Shown here: piece after piece, positions 36,881 through 51,700 of the stretch
Layout of the letters: the number at the start of each line of letters is the position of its first letter
Numbering within the stretch: the stretch's first letter is position 1
Translations under genes and position numbers: made by a program
Assembly (NCBI GenBank): GCA_012295275.1
Contig: CM022671.1
Coordinates: forward strand, 1,171,332-1,235,331
Origin: Chrysomallon squamiferum
Taxonomy: Eukaryota > Mollusca > Gastropoda > Neomphalida > Peltospiridae
Direction of reading: 5' to 3'
Length of the DNA: 64,000 nucleotides
Notes under the pieces: model-generated
The model's input: only the letters and a program-made list of their open reading frames with translations
Database searches by the model: none
Told to the model about the DNA's origin: nothing

Positions 36881-39466
36881 TTGTATTTAAATGATTATTA
36901 CTAAGAATTTTTGTGGCACTTAAACTTGGTTAAAATTAAATTAAGGTCAAATGTCTGTTTTGCTTTTGATCTTTTGTTTTAAATGTTTTCAGTGTGTTTC
37001 GTCAATAGTTCTTAAACATTTTGTGATTTGTTTTCATAAGAAAATCATAGTAGAAAAGTGCATATCATGACTTGAGAATTGCAACCATTAAAAAATATTT
37101 TAAATATAATAAAATTATCATTATAGTATCAACTGATTCAAAATGTATTAATATTGCAAAAATATTCAAATTGTCATTTCAGTGAAAAGTTTATGGTGAG
37201 GTACACAAAGTTTGGAGTGCCTGTGGACCAATCAAAATTTGATTCCAATTTGGCCATTTTTACAGTAAGGTTTTTGGATATTTTAGATTAAAGTTAACTT
37301 AAAAATTCTTTAAAAGTACTTTGAATTAAATCTTATTTGAATTGTAAAATTACTGAGATGATCAGATGTACAGGTTAGAAAAAAGAAAACATTAACTTCT
37401 TTTCAGATGTATTTTCATATATCTATATCTATATATATATTTATATATAATTAAAACTTTTGATAATTAAATATAAGTTCATTAAAAAATATGCAGTATC
37501 CAACTGTTTAATTAAAAAATGGCCAAAATATTTATATTAATTTTAAATAGTAATTTTTAAATTGTTTTTTATTTATTCTAATTTTATTTTTATTTTTATT
37601 TTTGTTGAGGTGTTGTTGTAAAACTGGTTCTGCAAGATATTAAATTAATTGAAAAATAACGTTATAAATTTTTAAAATATTAAATAATTTACAGTTTAAG
37701 AATAATTATTCAAAACCATAATTTCTGAGTGGAAAACTAAATAAATTTAGTCTAAATTAATTAATTAGAGTAATTTTTTTTAGTATTATAATTTTTGGAA
37801 GCTTCTGATTTAATTATTTAAATTTGAATATTTTCAGGATTTGAGTGAAACTGACTTAAGTAAAGACCTGTACCTGGTAACTCAGATTTGCAGACATGGT
37901 AAAAACATTTTCTATATCATAAGTTATATTTATGCACATTATAATCATTAATTAAACTTAGAAACCTAGAATGAATCAGGATTTCCATTCAGAAAATATC
38001 CAACCTGTGGCCATATTTTCAGAACAACAAGCATGCAGTCAATGATATAATTGATTTCACTGTAAATGTAATATTTGCTTTTTTTTTTTTTATCTCTTAC
38101 TTTTTACTTTCAAACTTTGTCATTATTTCAGCACAGTATTAATTATATAATTCTCACATCTTTGTTTTTATTATTACAGTTTTTCATTAAATTATGTTTT
38201 TTTATGCAGTTCATGTGACAATATCAACAGTTTTAACCTGAAAAGACATGGCTTTTATCTTAGTTCAAGGCCATGCAGTTTACTATTTTAAATTATTTTT
38301 TTTTTTTTTTTCTTCATCAGATGTATATATTTATTGCTTTCTTAATTTGACTGCTATTTTAATTCATGCTAATCAAATTATGTTAACAATGTTTGAATCT
38401 AAATCAGTTGTGGAATAAATTAATCTGATTATTTCAAACAGAAAACTTTGTGTCTTCAAACACAAACTTCAAAGGTATCCTGACCTTTTTTTTTTTGCTT
38501 TTTTTTTTTTTTTTTTAATGCTTGATTTGTAGTCTTACCCTGAAAACATAATTTCAATTTTAGCATGTATTTAGTGTCACCAGTTTTATAAATGTAAGAT
38601 ATTTTAGAAACTGAATTATTCTTATTACTTCAGCAAAAACATTTTAATAACATATTGCATTACTGTGAGCATGATAGTAAATTAAGTATTTTATATTATT
38701 ATTATTTTTTAATTGTTTGAACTGATTATCCACTGTCAGTTTATTGTAGATGCAGATTAATTATCTAATGTATTCATGTTGTTAATAAAAAGGTCTTTTT
38801 GTGCTTGTACACAATAACTGTAGCATTTATAAAAATGTAGAGAGTAAAATAAATGTGTTTTTGTCATTATTTTTTGTTAATACATCATTGCTTGTTTTTA
38901 AGCATTATTTTCAACAAAATAAAGTAATTTTAAAATACTAACTGTTTAGATTCTAATTTTATGTCCCCCTATTTATAAATACTTATTAATCATGTACATA
39001 ATAATCTAATTAAACATTTTTAATAAAATTATAAATTAATTTTATAATACACAGTTAGTAAATATGTATTTCGAAACATGCCATTCAGTAAAATATGTAT
39101 TTGAAAACATAAATAATAAATGAATTGTCTGTTTTTAAACATGTTTAATTTTATACACACTTTGAAGGGGAAAAAGGAGTAAAGTGGATGAGAAAGGATG
39201 GATGGGTATGTGACAGGAAAAATCATTTTTGGGATCATTTAAATTAATATTTTTATGTCTTTCATCTTTTTCTTTTTATCGAATTAATTTTGGATTTCAT
39301 CACTTATAGCACACCTTAACTGTTCAGATTTTATATAAATTCAAGGATATAAAAAGAATTTTTTTCATTTATGATCATTATAATCAATATTATTTTGGGG
39401 ATTTTCAAAGAAAATGTTATTGTTTAATATGAAACTGTATAAGTTTTAATTTTACTATTGAACTTG

Positions 39467-39498
<32 letters not shown>

Positions 39499-39520
39499 TT
39501 CTTCTTCTTCTTCTTCTTCT

Positions 39521-39553
<33 letters not shown>

Positions 39554-40022
39554 TTTTATTATTAATTGTTTATTTTTTTTTTTTTATTTAATTTATTCTT
39601 CTTTTTTTAATTGTTTATTTTATTTTTTATAATAATTCTTTTATATTCTTTTATTTTATTTCTTGAATTTGCTTTATGAAAAAAATAACTTATAATGATC
39701 AAACATAGAAAGCCTCTGTAAACTTTGTTTTCATACTTATTTAAAAAATAAAATAAAAAAGTGTCGAAAATTTCTCAAAGTGAAAATAATGCTTGTTCTA
39801 TGATTTGTTGATCAGATATTTAATACAGATGTGCATGGTTTGCATTTTATTTGCCTCATGTGTGTATATTACTATTAGCACAAGTTAAAATTGTCATATT
39901 TATTAAATAATATTAATAATAACAACAATAATAATAATAATGCATGATTTATATTTCATTTCACCATGTGTATATCTATATATAATTATACATGTAATAT
40001 TTTATTAAAATATTTGATTATT

Positions 40023-40065
<43 letters not shown>

Positions 40066-42555
40066 CAACAACAATATCAGCTTAACAAGAATATTATCAT
40101 TACTACCACCAATACTAGGAAATAAATAAATAAATAAATAAATAAAAACAGTTCTTGGTAATGTGCACCATGTTGAATCTGTAACTATCATTCACTTGTT
40201 ACTTACATTGTGGAAGAAAATAGTTCAGTTAAGTAAAATATTTATAAAAATATTAATGAAACAAAAAATAAATATCTATGATTTTTTATTTTTATTTTAT
40301 TTTGTTTACTATTAAATTAATAAGTTTACTAATAAACATTAAACATCTAAAATAATGTTTCATAGTTTTTAAATTTATTTTATTCTTTGTAATGTTTTGG
40401 CATTAAATTTGATGTTAGTGTTTTAGTGTCTGTGTATGTGTGTGTGTTAACTTTAAGAGCTGAAAAATAATAAATGGCACTAATGCAGAATATATTAGAA
40501 CACATTTTAATCTTTAAATTATTTTTTATATTACTAATACTGATAGTATAATAAGTTGAAATGTGTTTTACTTTAAGCATTTATTTAATTTTTGGGGTAT
40601 TTTATCATTGTTTTTTTATTTATTTATTCATTATTTGATGTGGTTACCTAATTACTAAAATGTATTTTAAGTAAAATTTATCAAGAGGTCTGTGTGTATT
40701 TGTATGTGTTTGTTTATGTGTGTGTGGGGGGGTACGCATGTACTTTTACATTCTATATGTATTTGTATTTTTATAAAATACATGATTTAATTCAGATATT
40801 CACTTGTATTATTTAATAAAGATGAATTTTTATATAAGCATGACTTTTTTCTTTGAAAGATAAAATTGTTCAGATGGTGTTCTATATAAATTGTTATGTT
40901 TTGTATTTCATTTTTTTTTTTTTTTTGAAGTGGTTTTTTTTAAATGCGCCTGTTTGCTTTTAACCCAAATAATTACTGTATTTTTTAAATATTTACATTC
41001 TTACATACATGTGTACATATGTACATACACACATATCATGGTTATCCTGAAATCTAAATTCTATTAAACTTCTGTCATGGATGGAAGATGTTTTTGGTTG
41101 GTCAAAGGCAGAGACTTTTACACATTCATGTGGCAATTAAAATAACAACAACAGTATTAAAAGGATTTTTATATATATATTTTTTTTGTGTGAATATTGT
41201 TATATAAATACTTATAATTAAATACTTATAATTAAATAAAGCAGTAAAATGTGATTAAATCTTACAGTTAAAAATGAGGTTACATTATTTATTTATTTAT
41301 TTGCAGGTCGGGTTCTGGTTGATTCTTCAAGCAAAAAAATTCCCACTTACAAATATCGACGTCCTTGGGGTGTTGCAGGTAAAACTCAGTGTAAATCAGT
41401 GAGTGAGAGGCAGAGAAATCAGATAGATAGAGCGAACTTGCTGTGATGTTACAAAAAACATTAAAAAGCTCATATTTCTAATTACATTTTATTTAATATA
41501 AATTTAAATGACATTTTTTCCTTTGATTCATGTGATCTACAAAGACATCTGAATGTTTCTTTTCTTTATTTTCCAGTTTTATCTTTGAAAGATTTTATCA
41601 ACATCAAGCCTGAAGAAGAGCTTGAGTTTACTCTTAGCATTCACAGGTATAATGTGTGTCTTTTTCACTGGCTGCACATCCAAGCTACCCCACACAAGCA
41701 TTTCACTGTGCACCATAATCCCAGTTTGTGCAAGCTACGCGATTTGTTGATCTAGTTTATAGTGGTTAATATTGCAAGTGCAGTAGTTGCATGTTGAAAT
41801 TCATGAAGTTCTACCTCAGAAGTAGCCAATTAATAAAGCTAAGTTTAAAATAAAGCTTAATATTCACATTTTGAAATAAATCTCTAATTTTATTTAAAGG
41901 AAAATATTTATTCTTGGCCTAGTGTCATCTAGGAAATCAAAGTAGAGGATTCACATTTATTGAACTGAAAAAAACAAAAAGCATGATGTATCATTAACAT
42001 AGGCTGCTGATGCAGAACAAGATTTGAAAAAAAAGAAGAATCTCTGCATCTTGCAGTGTATTGAGTGTGTTACTGAGTGTGTTTGAATGCATGTCAAACA
42101 TGTTGCTATTTTCAGAACTGACGACAGCGAATCTGCACATTCACACATGCATGAAGTTCTAATAAAACGACAAGCTCAGATGATAGGAAGGGGTCAGTCA
42201 AACAAACAGAATATGGGTAACTGTGCTCATTAATAATACAAAATAAATAATGCAACATCATGTTTTTTAAATTGGATAATATCTGTACATGCACTGTTCA
42301 GATTTCATAAATGGTATAGCAGTGTTTGCATGATCGAATGTGTGCATGTGATGTATATTATTATGCATATATTTGTAGGTGTGGTATGGGTGGTATATGT
42401 GTGTGGGTGTGGTATGGGTGGTATATGTGTGTGGGTGTCAGGGAATTTGAATATGTGTGTTGTGGAAATTGATATTGTGTTTTATACGTGTATGTTTGAG
42501 TGACAAATAAAAGAGCATCCTTTTCTTTTTCTCAAATGAATTCAGTGTGGTTTTA

Positions 42556-42587
<32 letters not shown>

Positions 42588-45500
42588 TCTGATTTTCAAG
42601 CTGACATCTCAGTTGGACTGAAGCTGCTGACAGGAGATTTGAGCCTGGTGAAAGCTGAACACCCCACTTTGTTCAGAAAGTCTGAAATCATTGGACAGAT
42701 TGGCTTCTCAGACATCATCACTCCAGGTAGTCTGTTGTAGTAGCCCTCTGTCCACATTTCATTCTTTTTTTCCTTGTATTACACACACAATTTACTTTCA
42801 GTATATTTTAAATATCAATTTGGAAATTGTAAAAGTATAATTACAACTGAAAATGCTATGGATGCTATTTTTTCCATGACACTTTGTTTGCTATCATTAT
42901 ATTGTTTGGCAATACATTAGATTTCAATCTGTTTGGCAAGGTGCAGATGCAGTATTAATAACCTGACCATGTTTTGTTAATTTACCCTAAAGAACTGTCA
43001 TATAATCATAAAGAATGATCAAAAGAAAGATTTTAAAATTGTTGTAAAAGATCAGATCCAACATTTGAACTGAAATAGATGAACTGGATTAAAGATTTCT
43101 AATACTGAGTTACTGGATTTAGAAGTTATTTTTGAATTTATGGTCTCTCTTGGTTTTTTCAGTTGACTGGCACAACTAATGTATTAAATTAATTACCACT
43201 GGAATGTGATTAGAAAATCTGGAATTTAATATTTGTCTGAAATAAATTTCAGGTGAGATCAGGAATGACCTATACATCACTCTCTGTAATGGAGAATTTG
43301 ACAGAGGCAGTAAAAAGGCAGCAAAAAACATTGAGATCAAAATGACAGTGTTTGATAGTGAAAACAAAGAAATTCCTGTGAGTTTCACGTATTGTTTCTA
43401 AGTTTGTAGAGGTTTTTCTTCTCTTATGTTGTGTTATAGAGGGAACTTTTGCATCATGGCCTCATAATTTATTTCAGTATGGCTGTTTGGGTTTGAATGT
43501 TTCTTATTGCAGCCAGTTGCCCTAATATCAAGATAATTGTTGAGTATTAGTTACAGGTTCAGCTTCTTTACTGCTCAGTTTTTCACCCCACTGGCTTGTC
43601 CCCACAGCCGATTTATCAAAGCTGTGCTGTGAGCTTTACATGTGTGCATACCACAAAGTCCCTACAATGTAACAGTAAAATCATTGTGCAAAAACCATTG
43701 TTGAAATCTGTTCATATTATTAAAAAAGGTTGTTGAAATTCAGTTAAATTCCTGTAAAAGTTGTAATTATTCATAAAAAAATTGTAAATTTCAGCAAACT
43801 AATTTTGGTTAATTAATTCCTAATGTTCGTAGATTCCTGTGAAAACAGGAGTTTATATTTCAACTTAATATTTTATTATTAAGTAACTAAAACAACAAAT
43901 TCAGACAAGACCTGAACACACACACTTTTCTCAATAAAGTGGTGAAGCATTAGTTAGAACTGTAGTAATACAACGAGGTGTAATTTGTACAGGTTTGCAT
44001 CTCAGGCTGGTGTGGTGAACCACTGTCTACACACTACCATTCTGTCGTGTACTACCACAACAACAACCCAAAGTGGAATGAAATCATCAAGGTAAATATA
44101 ATCTCTCTTGATGAAGAAGTTGGTTTTATCCTTGAATATAATTAAATTTAACTACTGGTAGAAAGAGTACTTTCCAATAAAAACCAGTTGCTGATTGAAA
44201 GATATAATAATAATAATAATAAAAATATATTAAATACATTTTTAATGGTATGAAGGTTTTGATAAAATGATAAATGCAGCTACAGGAGAACTGCTTACTC
44301 AGTGTTTTCATTTCATGTTGTTTTCAGCTCTCCATTCCAATAGATAAATTCATGGGAGCACATGTCAGGCTGGAATTTAGCCACTGTTCAAGTAATGTTA
44401 TTTTTTGGTTCTTACTCTTTTTTTTTTTTCTTTCCTTAATAAAGTTTTATTTTCATTTAAAAGTCTAACTGTGTGTCTAAAATCATTTTTGATTTGAGAT
44501 AAAATTTACATTTATCTGAATGGTTCTTATATCCATCCAAAAATTAAAGATGCATTGAGTGTATAATTAAATAAACATTTCATCTTTTCTTTATTTTAAA
44601 ATTCATATAAATAATTTAAAATATTTTATTTTTTATTTTTCAGCACGTGACAAAAGTGAGAAAAAGTTGTATGGATTTTCCTTCATCAACGTCACTCACA
44701 ACAACAACGTCACCCAGCCTGACGGGACATACACTTTGTGTCTGTACAAGGTAAACGTTTTTTTTAGATATTTTCAATTCTGTACATTTTACATTAGAAA
44801 CTCATTTCTTTTATTTATCTTCTGATGTTAAACATCTTTTCTGTTGCAAGATTTTAAGTGAATTTTAAGTTTTTGTCTTTACAAGGTACACACAATTTGT
44901 TTTTAATTAAAAGTATGACATTTTCAATCTTAATATTTTGAAATTGTATTTTAAATTTTCAAGACAGACTTTACTTTTTAATGAAGGAAACAACCAGATT
45001 TCAGATTTAAAATTTTATATTTTTTACAAGGCATATCTTTTATCATATAATAATCTTTAAAAAAAATTATTTAAGAAATTGATAATATATGTGTAAAGGT
45101 ATTTATGAATTGTCTTCTTTAAAATCAAATTTAAATTTAAATGTTTGTTTTGTATAAAATGTTTTTGTGATGAATATGAACACATAGCCTAATACATACT
45201 GTATGGTTTAAAGCAGATATTTTATTTATATCACAGTGTTAGATGTAATAAAATATGACAATAAACTTTCAGTCACAAAGAATAATTGGCCTTTTTCCTT
45301 TTCCTGTGAATCACTTCGTGAATAAACAAAATTGTGTGGTGATTACACACAAGCTTATGTGGAGTGATATATACTTGTAATTTTCGATGTTTAACATGAC
45401 TTTGTTTTTTTGATTTATGGAATAACTTGGGGTTTTTTTGTTGTTTTTTTAGTTTTGTTGTGCATGTGTGTAACTGTGTTTGAATGTTTTTGCAGTGTGA

Positions 45501-45742
45501 CGACTACCACAAACTGAAGGACTACACACACCTCCCTGCATTCCAGGACGACTACAATGATACTGCAATGATTCCACATCTGCCTAGCTCCATTCCGTTC
45601 CAGAGATCTCCTAAAGAGTACATCACAATCTCTACATTCCTCTGTTCAACCAAGTTTGCTCAGAAGGGTATGTGTGTAGTTGTGTTCAGTCAGTTGAACG
45701 TGGATGTGTGATACAGAAATAATCAACCAGCTGTTTGTCTGT

Positions 45743-45774
<32 letters not shown>

Positions 45775-48700
45775 TCTAATATGTTAGTGAATATCTGCAA
45801 TACACATAGTTCTTCATCATTGAATGTGTGTGATATGTAATCAGTATGGTATTGGCATGTGGTTTGTTTGTAGACTAATGCATTTAATTATTATTCTATT
45901 TACTTATTATTTTTTTAAAGTTATTTATTTATTCTGATTTTTAAAATTTCAAAAATATTTATTATTATTTTATATTTTGTAGATTGACATTTCTTTGTTG
46001 ATTTTGTTTTCAAGTTGTAGTTGTTTTGATACTGATGTTTGAGATTTCTGATTTGTGGTTGTCTGTTTTGATACTGATGTTTGAGATTTCTGATTTGTGG
46101 TTGTCTGTTTTGATACTGATGTTTGAGATTTGTGGTTGTCTGTTTTGGTACTGATGTTTGAGATGTGTGGTTGTCTGTTTTGATACTGATATTTGAGATT
46201 TCTGATTTGTGGTTGTCTGTTTTGATACTGATGTTTGAGATTTCTGATTTGTGGTTGTCTGTTTTGATACTGATGTTTGAGATTTGTGGTTGTCTGTTTT
46301 GATACTGATGTTTGAGATTTCTGATTTGTGGTTGTCTGTTTTGATACTGATGTTTGAGATTTGTGGTTGTCTGTTTTGATACTGATGTTTGAGATTTGTG
46401 GTTGTCTGTTTTGATACTGATGTTTGAGATTTCTGATTTGTGGTTGTCTGTTTTGATACTGATGTTTGAGATGTGTGGTTGTCTGTTTTGATACTGATGT
46501 TTGAGATTTCTGATTTGTGGTTGTCTGTTTTGATACTGATGTTTGAGATTTGTGGTTGTCTGTTTTGATACTGATGTTTGAGATTTCTGATTTGTGGTTG
46601 TCTGTTTTGATACTGATGTTTGAGATTTGTGGTTGTCTGTTTTGATACTGATGTTTGAGATTTCTGATTTGTGGTTGTCTGTTTTGATACTGATGTTTGA
46701 GATGTGTGGTTGTCTGTTTTGATACTGATGTTTGAGATGTCTGATTTGTGGTTGTCTGTTTTGATACTGATGTTTGAGATTTGTGGTTGTCTGTTTTGAT
46801 ACTGATGTTTGAGATTTCTGATTTGTGGTTGTCTGTTTTGATACTGATGTTTGAGATTTGTGGTTGTCTGTTTTGATACTGATGTTTGAGATTTGTGGTT
46901 GTCTGTTTTGATACTGATGTTTGAGATTTCTGATTTGTGGTTGTCTGTTTTGATACTGATGTTTGAGATTTGTGGTTGTCTGTTTTGATACTGATGTTTG
47001 AGATTTCTGATTTGTGGTTGTCTGTTTTGATACTGATGTTTGAGATTTGTGGTTGTCTGTTTTGATACTGATGTTTGAGATTTGTGGTTGTCTGTTTTGA
47101 TACTGATGTTTGAGATTTGTGGTTGTCTGTTTTGATACTGATGTTTGAGATTTCTGATTTGTGGTTGTCTGTTTTGTTTGTTTGAGATTTGTGGTTGTCT
47201 GTTTTGATACTGATGTTTGAGATTTGTGGTTGTCTGTTTTGATACTGATGTTTGAGATTTGTGGTTGTCTGTTTTTGATACTGATGTTTGAGATTTGTGG
47301 TTGTCTGTTTTGATACTGATGTTTGAGATTTCTGATTTGTGGTTGTCTGTTTTGATACTGATGTTTGAGATTTGTGGTTGTCTGTTTTGATACTGATGTT
47401 TGAGATTTCTGATTTGTGGTTGTCTGTTTTGATGCTGATGTTTGAGATTTGTGGTTGTCTGTTTTGATACTGATGTTTGAGATTTCTGATTTGTGGTTGT
47501 CTGTTTTGATACTGATGTTTGAGATTTCTGATTTGTGGTTGTCTGTTTTGGTACTGATGTTTGAGATTTGTGGTTGTCTGTTTTGATACTGATGTTTGAG
47601 ATTTGTGGTTGTCTGTTTTGGTACTGATGTTTGAGATTTGTGGTTGTCTGTTTTGATACTGATGTTTGAGATTTGTGGTTGTCTGTTTTGATACTGATGT
47701 TTGAGATTTGTGGTTGTCTGTTTTGATACTGATGTTTGAGATTTGTGGTTGTCTGTTTTGGTACTGATGTTTGAGATTTGTGGTTGTCTGTTTTGATACT
47801 GATGTTTGAGATTTCTGATTTGTGGTTGTCTGTTTTGATACTGATGTTTGAGATGTGTGGTTGTCTGTTTTGATACTGATGTTTGAGATTTCTGATTTGT
47901 GGTTGTCTGTTTTGATACTGATGTTTGAGATTTGTGGTTGTCTGTTTTGATACTGATGTTTGAGATTTGTGGTTTGTCTGTTTTGATACTGATGTTTGAG
48001 ATTTGTGGTTGTCTGTTTTGATACTGATGTTTGAGATTTGTGGTTGTCTGTTTTGATACTGATGTTTGAGATTTCTGATTTGTGGTTGTCTGTTTTGATA
48101 CTGATGTTTGAGATTTGTGGTTGTCTGTTTTGATACTGATGTTTGAGATTTGTGGTTGTCTGTTTTGATACTGATGTTTGAGATTTCTGATTTGTGGTTG
48201 TCTGTTTTGATACTGATGTTTGAGATTTGTGGTTGTCTGTTTTGATACTGATGTTTGAGATTTCTGATTTGTGGTTGTCTGTTTTGATACTGATGTTTGA
48301 GATTTGTGGTTGTCTGTTTTGGTACTGATGTTTGAGATTTGTGGTTGTCTGTTTTGATACTGATGTTTGAGATTTGTGGTTGTCTGTTTTGATACTGATG
48401 TTTGAGATTTGTGGTTGTCTGTTTTGATACTGATGTTTGAGATTTGTGGTTGTCTGTTTTGATACTGATGTTTGAGATTTGTGGTTGTCTGTTTTGATAC
48501 TGATGTTTGAGATTTCTGATTTGTGGTTGTCTGTTTTGGTACTGATGTTTGAGATTTGTGGTTGTCTGTTTTGATACTGATGTTTGAGATTTGTGGTTGT
48601 CTGTTTTGATACTGATGTTTGAGATTTGTGGTTGTCTGTTTTGATACTGATGTTTGAGATTTGTGGTTGTCTGTTTTGATACTGATGTTTGAGATTTCTG

Positions 48701-51700
48701 ATTTGTGGTTGTCTGTTTTGATACTGATGTTTGAGATTTGTGGTTGTCTGTTTTGATACTGATGTTTGAGATTTCTGATTTGTGGTTGTCTGTTTTGATA
48801 CTGATGTTTGAGATTTGTGGTTGTCTGTTTTGATACTGATGTTTGAGATTTCTGATTTGTGGTTGTCTGTTTTGATACTGATGTTTGAGATTTCTGATTT
48901 GTGGTTGTCTGTTTTGGTACTGATGTTTGAGATTTGTGGTTGTCTGTTTTGATACTGATGTTTGAGATTTGTGGTTGTCTGTTTTGATACTGATGTTTGA
49001 GATTTGTGGTTGTCTGTTTTGGTACTGATGTTTGAGATTTGTGGTTGTCTGTTTTGATACTGATGTTTGAGATTTGTGGTTGTCTGTTTTGATACTGATG
49101 TTTGAGATTTCTGATTTGTGGTTGTCTGTTTTGATACTGATGTTTGAGATTTCTGATTTGTGGTTGTCTGTTTTGATACTGATGTTTGAGATGTGTGGTT
49201 GTCTGTTTTGATACTGATGTTTGAGATTTCTGATTTGTGGTTGTCTGTTTTGATACTGATGTTTGAGATTTGTGGTTTGTCTGTTTTGATACTGATGTTT
49301 GAGATTTGTGGTTGTCTGTTTTGATATGTTTGAGATTGATCTGTTTTGATACTGATGTTTGAGATTTGTGGTTGTCTGTTTTGATACTGATGTTTGAGAT
49401 TTCTGATTTGTGGTTGTCTGTTTTGATACTGATGTTTGAGATTTCTGATTTGTGGTTGTCTGTTTTGATACTGATGTTTGAGATTTGTGGTTGTCTGTTT
49501 TGATACTGATGTTTGAGATTTGTGGTTGTCTGTTTTTTGATACTGATGTTTGAGATTTGTGGTTGTCTGTTTTGATACTGATGTTTGAGATTTGTGGTTG
49601 TCTGTTTTGATACTGATGTTTGAGATTTCTGATTTGTGGTTGTCTGTTTTGATACTGATGTTTGAGATGTGTGGTTGTCTATTTTGGTACTGATGTTTGA
49701 GATTTGTGGTTGTCTGTTTTGGTACTGATGTTTGAGATTTGTGGTTGTCTGTTTTGGTACTGATGTTTGAGATTTCTGATTTGTTGTTGTCTGTTTTGAT
49801 ACTGATGTTTGAGATTTGTGGTTGTCTGTTTTGATACTGATGTTTGATTTGTGGTTGTCTGTTTTGATGATGTTTGAGATTTGTTTTGTCTGTTTTGATA
49901 CTGATGTTTGAGATTTCTGATTTGTTGTTGTCTGTTTTGATACTGATGTTTGAGATTTGTGGTTGTCTGTTTTGGTACTGATGTTTGAGATTTGTGGTTG
50001 TCTGTTTTGATACTGATGTTTGAGATTTCTGATTTGTTGTTGTCTGTTTTGATACTGATGTTTGAGATTTGTTGTTGTCTTTGCAGTTGAACTCTTGGGT
50101 GTGCTGCAGTGGACCTCATCCCACAAAAATGCAGAAAAATGTCTTCACAACCTCATTAACCTCAGAGGCCAAGAGATCATCAGAGTTAGTATGAGAGACA
50201 ATAATTTCAGTTGAAATAAATTTCTTACAGTGCTTATAAAATCTTCTGTTTTGGGTATAAAATATATGGCATTGTTTTTGTTATTATTTACTTATTTATT
50301 TAATAATCTTTCCAGTATCTTGAAGATCTTTTGGATGCACTCTTCAACATGTTCGTTGACCAGAATGGAACTCGAGTTCCTTTTGCTGTTGAAGTCTTTC
50401 ATGCCTTGGTGAGACCTTAGAACATGTTTAACAGCTTTTTTTTACCGTTAATTTGTATTTAATTTAATTACTGACAGTTTGTACCTGTTATAAAATTATT
50501 ATTTAGTAGTTTTGTAAACATGTACTGTTGCCTATCTGTTCAGAACATATCAGACTGTTTGATATTACTAACTTTATGTTGCAGTAAATGTTAGCAAGAA
50601 TAGTCATGTTGTGAAAAACACAAAAGTAATACTAAGATGTTAATGAAATGTCAAAGGATGGAGAAATGTTGAACTGCTTGTAAAACTCAGTTCAACACCA
50701 TCATCTTTCTATTGTTATGATCTTTATAACTGTCGTTTATTTTTTCTTACTATTATTATTTTTATTCAAATTAAGAAAGAAAAGAGAATGTAGCACATTT
50801 CATGTCCATTTAAGTTTTATCAGTAATATTCCCTGTAAATTTAAGTGACATCAATGTTTATATTCAGGTTCACATATTCAATCTGTTGGAAGAAGACTTG
50901 TTTGAAAACTTCGAGTGTGTACTGGAAGCTTACAGGGAGGGTTTTTCTTACCCTCTTGTACACAGGTACACTCATATTTCTCTATTAACAGTAGCTTCAC
51001 ACTCCTACCTTCTTCTACTTATGTATCTAGGATATTTACTTCATTACTACTTGATTAGTTTTTTGTTTTTTTTATGACTATATAGTGAGCTTACGTTAAT
51101 TATATATTAATCAATGTTAGTACAATTTCATAGGAAACACATAAATGAAGACTTTTTGTGTGCGTATGTGTGTGTGTACTTTTTGTAGAAGTGAACTAAT
51201 GCTTAATATATATGAGTAGTATGGTGATTGTTGTGAATACATAAGTGTGAAAAATGTGTATGTGGTGTATAGTTGGTGTATGTATAGACGATGCTCTGAT
51301 ACATTTAACAGTGTTTCTGCATTAACCTGTATTTATATCATTCACCTGTTTACTCAAAAACATGTATAAACTATGATATTCGTTACAGAGAACTGATGTA
51401 CTGTCTGTTGTACAAAACCGAGAAAGCTGCCAAACTTGAAGATGAGAATAACAAGTTTAAAATTGAGCAGGTCTACAAAGTGAGTAGACAGTGAAGTGAG
51501 GTGTATTAGTACAGTTATTCTGCTTGTTTTCTTTCCTTTAAAGTTGAAATAAATAGCTGAAATATGTTCTTTCAAATAAATATTTTCATTGTTACTTGAT
51601 AACAACCTGTGTTAAAATAATATGTGACAATAACTTGACAAAAGAGAGGAGGCCAGTACAGACTGTTATAAGTTGTTGTTTTTAAAAAAAATAATCATTT

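Noticed and set aside
46014-50079. CRISPR-like array of ~35-bp repeats
   Set aside because: Units abut with no unique spacers and the context is an animal intron. It is a minisatellite.
45921-50126. 1401-codon minus-strand ORF (Gln/Asn/Thr/Lys-rich repeats)
   Set aside because: It is the antisense reading of the intronic 35/42-bp minisatellite, which has no stop in any minus frame. It starts in antisense exon 21 and shows no domain.
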